This document shows positions 23,923 through 32,900 of a DNA stretch of 64,000 nucleotides, in pieces. The stretch lies in NCBI GenBank assembly GCA_032718565.1, contig JAVGVS010000007.1:4528759-4592758 (forward strand), read 5' to 3'. This stretch comes from Distichodus sexfasciatus (taxonomy: Eukaryota; Chordata; Actinopteri; Characiformes; Distichodontidae). The position numbers and the translations under genes were made by a program. How positions within the stretch are numbered: the first letter of the stretch is position 1; every line of letters starts with the position of its first letter. The notes under the pieces are model-generated. The model saw nothing but the letters and a program-made list of their open reading frames with translations. It was not told the origin of the DNA and did not search any database.

Positions 23923-26900
23923 TGGTAAGTAAGACTGAAAACAAAGTTAAGATCTTAAAGTTCTCTTTCTTAAGAATAACATTTACAAGATGTCTGATTT
24001 CAAACCAATATTTTCCTTGCATTTTCTCATTAATTTTGCAGACATCAAAAATAAAATCTTAAACTTAAAAAAGTGCTTTAACAATTGAACTCACTGATTT
24101 TGTGCCTTAGGTGCATGTTATAGGGCTGCAGTGTGCGTTGTTATATTTTTATAGTGAACTCTAGTAAGACATTAGCTATCAGAAAAACACTAATATACCA
24201 ACTGTATACCCAATGTGAAGATTTCCTGTTTGTTTGACTTTAGGCATATAATTGAAACCCAGCAAATTGACGCAGACAGAGAGCTTTGGTAGTGGAGCGG
24301 GGCAGTCAGCACTTTACTCTGCACATTGGAGTGTGGGGCATTAAGCTTAGATCTTCTCATTTCTTTCCCCACAGCAGCCTGAAATTAGGCAAAGCTGGCT
24401 AAAACAGCCGCTTCTGTGTTCTCTTCGTATGTAATATCCACCATCCCTTTCCGTGAGCCGTTAACTGACCCAGCTGATCCCAGTGTTTGGGGGAAGAAGC
24501 AGAACTCTTTAGTCTTATTTCATTTGGTTTTAATTGTGGGTTTGAGGATAGTCATGTACTGTGTGCATAATCATTAGTAATTGGGCAGTTGTTCTGTAGG
24601 ATAGCTTGTGGTTTGCCTCAGCACTGCAGATGATAAGAGGATTTGTCTCATTTGGCTGAGTCTCTCTAAGACTGCTGGCTTGTTACAAGAGCTTCAGCGG
24701 CCGGTCTGTTTGGAAGGTCTCCTAGTGTTTATGTGGGATATTAGCGTCACTGTGAACCAGATGGACTTGTGCTGGTCGTGCTAAATCTTTTCACTGTTCT
24801 CCCTGTTGTAATGAGGTCTGATTCTAAATCTGCATTTCTAGCAAGTTTCCTCCCTCTTTTCCACACTTGCATTTCAGCTCTCACAGCCCCAGTCCTGCAA
24901 TGGTATTCATTGTTTTTGATGATTTTAGTGCATGGTAGCAGGTCGACTCCTCCTCCCTGTAATCTGCTGTCTGCCCGACTGACTGCCCTGATGCAGGCCT
25001 CTGATGAAATCTGATGATGTCTGACTATGCAGTGTGCACAGCATTTTGTGCTTAATAAAGTGCTTCTTATCAGCTCACTCTGCTGCCCTGTAAATCTCCA
25101 CACAGGGTTCAGTCATGCTGCACTGCGTTTTTGTGATTTGAGAATTAATTCATGCCTCAATGCATGCTTGTGTGCATCCACTAGTTTATGTTTGTGTGCG
25201 TGTGTGCGTGTGTGTGTGTGTGCATATATAAATAATATAAGCAGCTGCAGTTGGTAACATAACAGCTAGAGTGTTGGCAGTGATTGGAGGGTTACCGGTA
25301 AAGTCCCAGACCGGTAAAGATGCCACTGAGGTACTCATGAGCAAGGTACCATCTCAAAACACTGCTCCCAAGGTGCTGCCAAAGCTGACCGGACAGGTCA
25401 GATGCAGAGTTAACATTTGGTGCACTGTGTGCTGTACTGTGTTCACAATGACAAATAATGACTCACTTAAATTCACTCACTTAACACACAGTATATGTAG
25501 TCATATAATATATATATAGTCATTTATATTAAGAGTCGACCGATTATATGATACAGATATAATAAACATTACATGTTTGACCTGTGGTGTGTGTGTGTGC
25601 GCGTATGTGTTTTCATTCTGTAGGAACTCTCAGGTGCGATACCCTCCCTATCGCAGTAGACAGTCTCTGAACAGTCCGAGTCCAGGAGGCACAGAGATGG
25701 ATCTGCTGGTCATGACTGACAGACCCAGGAAAGGAATCAGGAACAGCGGCTACGATGTAAGTATGTCCAGCTTGTATTGGAGGATCCACTGAGCATGCAA
25801 TTATTGTGTTAAAAGTGACATGAAAATCTATCATTTGTAACAATACAGTGTCAAATCACAACAAGTTTGAAGGTAGATACTGTATTCATTGTTGGCTTTG
25901 GCTTTTGTTTAAGTTACACTCAGATGTCCGATTTTGATAAATATTGCCAAGGATTCCTCTTACATCTTTGACAAGATGGACTCCATTCTCCGACTCCATG
26001 TTGCAGGTGCCAAGAGTGCACTGTGATGCAGGAACTATAGCCTATCATGTCACTTTGACCAATTTAACACCAGTTTAAACCGCTAGTATTTGAAAATACT
26101 ACTTTTGCCATGCTACTTTGGTATTTGTGAAAATATAGTTATTAGATAAGGTACAGTACAAGGACAAAGATGATGGGTAAAAAGCATACCTTATTTATTT
26201 ATTTTTTTTTAACGGGCTCCTGACATCACGCATTATAGGAAATAATTGTTTGGATAACTACAAAACACACAGAGGTGTATAGCCAGTGCTAGAAATGAGC
26301 TGTGGGTTAACTCACATGCACACCTTACGTGAGGCAATTTAGGGTCGCCAGTTAACCTACAGTGCATGCTTTTGGACTGTGGGAGAAAACCGGCACACCC
26401 AGAGAAAACCCACGCAAACACAGGGACAGCATGCAAACTCCACACAGACAAAAACCACACATGTGGTTTTGTTTACAAATTCTGGTCCACTTGCAGGGCC
26501 TATGTGAAAGAGAACCGCACCAAAGAAAAAAATGCTTTATTTGGTCCGGACCAAAGCAAGTGAACTAATCAACTTTCCTGGTGCAAATACACCCGAAGAG
26601 AAATCTAATTAATGTTTTGTATAAGGAGACCCAAAGGTTTTTATTTATTTATTTATTTAATTTGGAGAGGTTGAATCTCAATATCTCTATGGAAACAGTA
26701 TCACACAATAGTGAATGCATTTTGGATTACTGATGTGCGTGTGTTTGTCAGTGTGTTGAGTTCAAAGCATTTTTAGAGTATACTAAATGACACATAATAG
26801 CCGATGGTCTTGACAAATGACTTTCATTTTGCTTGGTTTACCAAATGCCTCTTATAACCAGCACTATGCATTAATGCTCTAATGTATCGAAATCCTGTTG

Positions 26901-29900
26901 TTGGTCCTAATACAAAGGACTGTTTTTCTTATCAGTAGAAAGATTGTCCCATGCCGTGAAATCTTTGTAGCTATAGCAATAAGAGTATGGATCTGACCAA
27001 GTTGATTAGAGTGAGAGTTGCCGCCGCTGGGAAGATAAGTGCAGATCCTGGTCGTCTGCTTTACGAGCAAACCTGATTTATGAGTTCCAGAATGCACAGT
27101 GTTCCACTATCCTGAGTTCTCCTCTCACACAGGAAGTAGGACACGAGAGGGAGAGAGGCAGCGTACGGGTCACACAGGGTTTGATGAGTACTAAGCTTGA
27201 TGAAGGCAGAGGCAGTTTCGCACCTGCAATGCACTGATGCTGCAGGGCCTTATTACTGCACTAACTCAGAGCAGCGGTTTATGAGCATGCTCACCACTGT
27301 TATTCAGGGGAGTCCAGTGATGAATAAACTTAGCTCTCACATGATGTTTCATTCGATCAAAAGCCAGCTGCTCAGATTTCATAAACCACCCTGGAGTGTG
27401 TCTCTGGGTATCTGGCTGTATCACATTGTTCATTATAGAACATCATTTTTTAGAGGTTCGGACAAGAGTTTAATAATTTTTTGTTGCAGGTAGGCTCAAG
27501 CAGTGTAATAATGTTGGTTGCCAGGACTCAGAGGGCCTTCCAACAAGAGGCTGATGTTTCAGAGTCTGACTGGGCGATATATTGGATATACTCAATTTGG
27601 CTTGAATTATGTGATATAAATGTTGTTATTGCAAACAGTATATGTAATGTGGCACATAATTCTTTTAACACTAGAATTACCACCACTCCGAAAAGTTTTG
27701 TACATTTGAACACCCCCAGCACTCCTAAGCTCCCGAAAAAATCTCTAATTGCTTGCCGCTTTGGTTTGCAAATGTCCTTCACAACCGTGCTGAGCCGAAA
27801 TCATTCCACACAATCATTCTAACTTTCAGCTCAACTGTGAAGGCTAACTGTTTGTTTAGCTGTCTGTGTAAATGTAGGAGAACATGTGAAGGGTGTTTGT
27901 TATTTGAAAATAAATTGAACAGAAGAGAATAAATCTTTATTTTATTTCATTCAATTGTGCCTCCATCCCTCCAGCATAAGCTTTGGTGGCTTTTGCTTTC
28001 AAGATATCATTCATTCACTCATTATCCGAACCACTTAATCCCAACTGGGGTCGCAGGGGGACCGGAGCCTATCCCGGGAACAATGGGGGCAAGGCAGGGA
28101 CCAACCCTGGGCAGGCGTCAACACACCGCAGGGCACACACTCTCACACTTTCATTCACACCTTACGGTGCTAATTTAGTGCCACCAATTAACCTATATTG
28201 GATGCTTTTGGACTGAGGGAGGAAACCGGAGCACCCGGAGGAAACCCACGCGAACACAGGGAGAGCATGCAAACTCCACACAGAAAGGCTCTACGGCCTA
28301 CTCTGGGATCAGGCGGCAGCGCTAACCACTGAGCCACTGTACCTGCCCATCTTCAAGATATAAAATGGGCTTGCACATCAATGATGTAATCAATTCCAAT
28401 GATGTAAAAAAGAGAAGTAAAAATAAGTGAAAAAATTAAAAATCCAAATTAAGTTTATTAATGAGTTTAGAAGGTGATGAAATGATTAAGTAGGCTTGGA
28501 ATATAAACAATGTTTTAATTCAAGATTCAAGATTCTTTATTTGTCACGTGCAAGTTATACAGGTACAACATGCAGTGAAATGTATCCTGATCCGCTCTTT
28601 TAACTGTGCAATAGACAAGGAAGATAGAGACGCAATACAAACTTACAAACATAAATACTAACTTAAATACGGAGGTTGGTAACAGGACAAAAATAAAACT
28701 ATATATTATACAATAAGGAACATAAAGTTAAATGTGCAAACCTGAGATTGTAAAAATTGTAAAAATGTGCTAGGGCAGAACAGGTGCAAAGAGATGAGTT
28801 TTCAAATGCATGTTGCTGGAACTAATAGAATCCTTATACTCATGTGATTAGATGCACCAGAGTTAAATCAGGCATTTATAAAGTGCTTTAGAGGAGGTTA
28901 AAATATCCCAAAATTACTTCTAGGCCATATGGCTCGGCTGTACTTCCGAGTAGAACTCTTTCTGTCATTCATTTTTTACTACTTTCAGTTATTAGTTTCT
29001 TGGGGTTCAGTGATGCATTTCCATTTCTAAGAGTGCTGTTCACGTTCAGAAAGATTATAAAATTGTTTAACATATACACATCATTTAGCATCACAGTGCA
29101 AATTGTAATTTTCCTAGAATATAAATATAACATAACAAAAAAGGGGTGACTTAAAACTCTGGCACAGTACAGTACATTTGTGTGTTGTGTATACATTTTA
29201 CTGTGTCATTTGACTGAAAACAATAATACCTTGTGCTACCTTACAAATTCAAGGTAACATTCATGGTGCGGTCGTAGTTGGAAGGAGCTGAGGACACTGT
29301 TGGCATACAAAGGGTTTATTGAGGGAAACGGGCAGGTGAACACAAAGATGGTTAAAAAAAAGGCACAAAAGGCAGAGCAAAATGGCACAGGGAAAAACAG
29401 GAACAAAGTAACAACTGAAAACTGGGGCTCGTGCTCCCAGTATTTAGGCTTAGGGGAAGTGGGGAACCAGACAGAGCAAAGTCCTTATGCTCCAAGATCC
29501 ACAAGGGACAACTGAGACGGTCCAGACTTTGAAAGCCAACGGCAGCCTGATCGGACGGGGTTCACTGGGAGACACGAGCCAAGGGTGAGCACATAACCAG
29601 AACGAAAGGTAAGCCAAAATTCCCGGGGAAGGACCAGAGCTGAGAAAGGGTAGCAACCAGACAAGAACGAAAACCATAAACCTCAACTACACGTCATGAG
29701 GGATACAGACTCGGGGAAACATGGGCCAAAACTGGCTTAAATAAGGCCACACAACTCAACGAACGAGTGCTTGCACCAATCCCAAACTCAAGGGAAAACG
29801 AGACACAGGTGAAAGCTAGGGAACACGTAGTGCAAACAACATACCCGGAAGTGAGTGTGCTCTAACCAGATAGTGAACTACTCAAAAGGGCACGAAGTGC

Positions 29901-32900
29901 AGACACAGAACCCAGAAGTGAGGAGCAAGTTAACAGGGAAAGCTAAGGCTAACCGAGGAGACACAAGGAGTAAACACCACAGAAACACCGAAAGTGAACC
30001 CAGCAAACAAGAGAAACAAAGAACAGATAATTAGCCGGGTTTACGGGGACAGTAACATTGGGTTCTTATGATTTTTTATTTATTTTCTACTTTTGGTATT
30101 CTGGAAAAGTTTTTCAAGATTTTCAGTAACACTGTGAATTGCCTGTGAATTCACTATGTTTGGTACCTTTGTATTGTAGAATATGTAGCATAATTATCAT
30201 CTTTACAAAATGATAATTTTATGCATTTCTTTCTGTTTCAGCTTATAAAATGAACAGCAGGCAAATGTCAGGTGATACTAGAGTGATGTGTATACTTGCC
30301 ACGTGCCAGTTTCTCTTTAATGTGTCACCATGAAAGTACAATGTTGAAGAGCTTCCTTCATCTCTCTATCCCCATTCTTCATCTCCTCCCAACTGCTGCA
30401 CTTGATATCCACTTTAAAGTGAATCTTTTACATCTCTTTTGGCTCAGCTTTGCTCAAGCTGGAGGGATTTCATGCCTATTTTAAAAACATAAGAAGAAAT
30501 TTTCCATAGTGCTAAGAAAAGGGAATCCCTAAGCTTGTAGGCCTTGTCTTGTCAACTGTAGGAGGGAACCTGGATGCTTGTTTTTTGTCAGCAGACACAT
30601 TTTTAAGGAAAGAAATCTCTAACAGTAGCAGCAGCTCAGATCTGCCATAATACAATATTCATGTATGCTTCATAGACGGAGCCGGAGATTATTGAAGAGA
30701 CCGACGTGGATAGACAGACTGCCCGTCGTCAGTACGGCTGCAGGCGGCAGGTCAAAGGCCACTCCGAGACGTCCACTTTGAGCTCGCAGCCCTCGATAGA
30801 TGAAGTCCGTCAGCAGATGCATCTGCTCTTAGAGGAGGCCTTCAGCCTGGCTTCCGCTGGTCATTCCACGTCCAGCCAGCGGCGCCACTACCACCACCAC
30901 CCTCAGCATCAGCACCAGCAGCAGCAGCTAAGCCCTTACAACCCTCTCCCCTACACAGAGGTGGTGACCAGCGCACCCGGCACCATCAACCGTAGCCGAG
31001 GAGGCCTGCAGTGGGTGCCAGCGTATGGGCAGGAACACTATCAGTGCAGCCTCACCAAACCAGTAAGCCTTTATATGGCCAAGATATTAATTAACTAATT
31101 GAAACTGATCAAAATAATTTTGACATTTAAAAGACTTGTTAAATGTTAAATGTTAAATTCATACTTAGACTCTATAAAAGGAAAAAAGATGACATTTTAT
31201 ATGTATAATAATTTTACATACTACATTTTAACAAGGTTTTACCAGTATAATATTTTACCCAGATGCTTAGAAAGTGTTTGTGTTCCTTTTGAATTTATTA
31301 TGTTATATTTATGGTTCGTAATGATGTTTTCTTTACCTTTCATCAGTTTCTAGACCTTTCTCAAAATTTATGAATCCCAAAAAAACTATAAGACTTGTAT
31401 TCTTTGTCATATTTATTTTGTCTGGTCTCAATTTCTAATTTCTTCCTCCCTGATATGTGTCATTATCTAGACCTTCAGGTTCACCCAACTCCCAGAAATG
31501 GCCATGGGCTCTCCTCCTCCACCCATTCCACCCAGAACTGGTCCACCTCCCGGGACGTCCCTACGAAGGTGAGATTAATGTCCATCAAATCCATCCACAC
31601 TCACAGGCAAAACAGGGCGCGGATCTAAACTCACCTAGAACTTTATTTTATTATAAATATTCATTCTGTATAGGTTTTTGTTGTTCGCCTGCCATCTAGT
31701 GGTGCACTTTTGTCAACAGGATTTTTGTTGTTTGCCTCCCATCTAGTGGTGATATTAGTAGTTACATTTCTGATGGGGTTGTGAAATTCCCAGGTCCTCC
31801 TCTGATCTGGGCCCAAAGGCTATGAGTCCTGAATCATCAGTGCCAGACGTGCAGACTCAGCACGATAGCGCCCCCTACGGGCCTCCTACGATTAGCAGAG
31901 CAGCAGCAGCACCTCCACCTGTCACTACGGAGCCCATAACCAGCCACTCAGGTTTGTCCTTCTGCTGTTGATGTATGTCTGATGTGATTTAAGTGCTGCA
32001 GAATGCTATTACAGCCACAGATTTGTAAAGTCATCTTTGTATTAATTAATTGAGTTAATTACTGAAATTATCTTAGAAAGGCCCAATTCTGCAAATTACG
32101 GCCTGCTGACCTAATGGTAATTTATCATCTTTCTCCAAAATGCACTTGAATGTTTTGTGGGTCACACTGTGTAGGGCACAAACTGCATCGTTAACATGGG
32201 AAGCACATGCACACTGTAACATTGCTAATTCACCTTTCAGAGAAAGAAGTACACAAATCTCATTAATGATTCTGTGATGGATCCAGTTGTCTGGCCATCT
32301 GTGGTGTGTATAACTATTACTGGTCTTCGGATTAATATGTTTGCCGACCCCTTATTCAAATTTCATTCTTTAAATGTCCTAATACAAGTATAGGACAGTG
32401 ACTTTATCATCATCTTATATACAAAAAATCAGATGTGTTAATAAAATCATGTTGATGCCCTGTCAGTGAATGTGTTGAATGTGTTGAATCTTCAGCCTAT
32501 GGCCTAATACAGGGTATTTAATCAAAATTAAATGCAGTCCAATCTGAGAAAATTTCCACAAACACAGGTCTGGAACATCATAATGTCTAACATAAGTTAT
32601 TCAGTGCCATTATATTCTGAAGTAGCTTAGTAGTTGTATCAGTGTCTGTATCTAGTCAAACACTGACTGTCACATTAAAAGGTTATATTTAATAGTATTT
32701 CAACAATCTCTATTATTAATTTTTTCATTTAACTGAATGAAATAGTAATGTAGTAATAAAATAGTAATAATAAAATGGTCTTTTTCCATTTTTAAGTAAA
32801 ATAAGATTTACATTTAAAAATAAAATGAAGGACTTTTGAAAAAGGCATCTAAAATTTATTGCTTAATTTTAGAAAAAAATAAAAATTACAATGCACACCA

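Larger units (their letters stand above)
22952..25623 (+). other. Intron between exons 14 and 15
   Basis: Contains two family 2 SINE copies in opposite orientations (23435-23650 and 25268-25480), a Tc1-type fragment (23689-23880) and TA/CA and GT microsatellites (23881-23922 and ~25197-25222). The stretch 24200-25100 is unique-looking and without repeats. Confidence 0.65.
25757..30675 (+). other. Large intron between exons 15 and 16
   Basis: Contains SINE fragments (26312-26450, 28007-28350), a LINE-tail-like fragment (28525-28720), and a solo-LTR-like element (29262-30051). The 26760-27480 segment and 30070-30670 look unique and hold no supported exon. Confidence 0.65.

Noticed and set aside
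30895..30930. Frame disruption by the CAC/CAG tract
   Set aside because: The tract is a multiple of three and the flanking conserved blocks remain in one frame.
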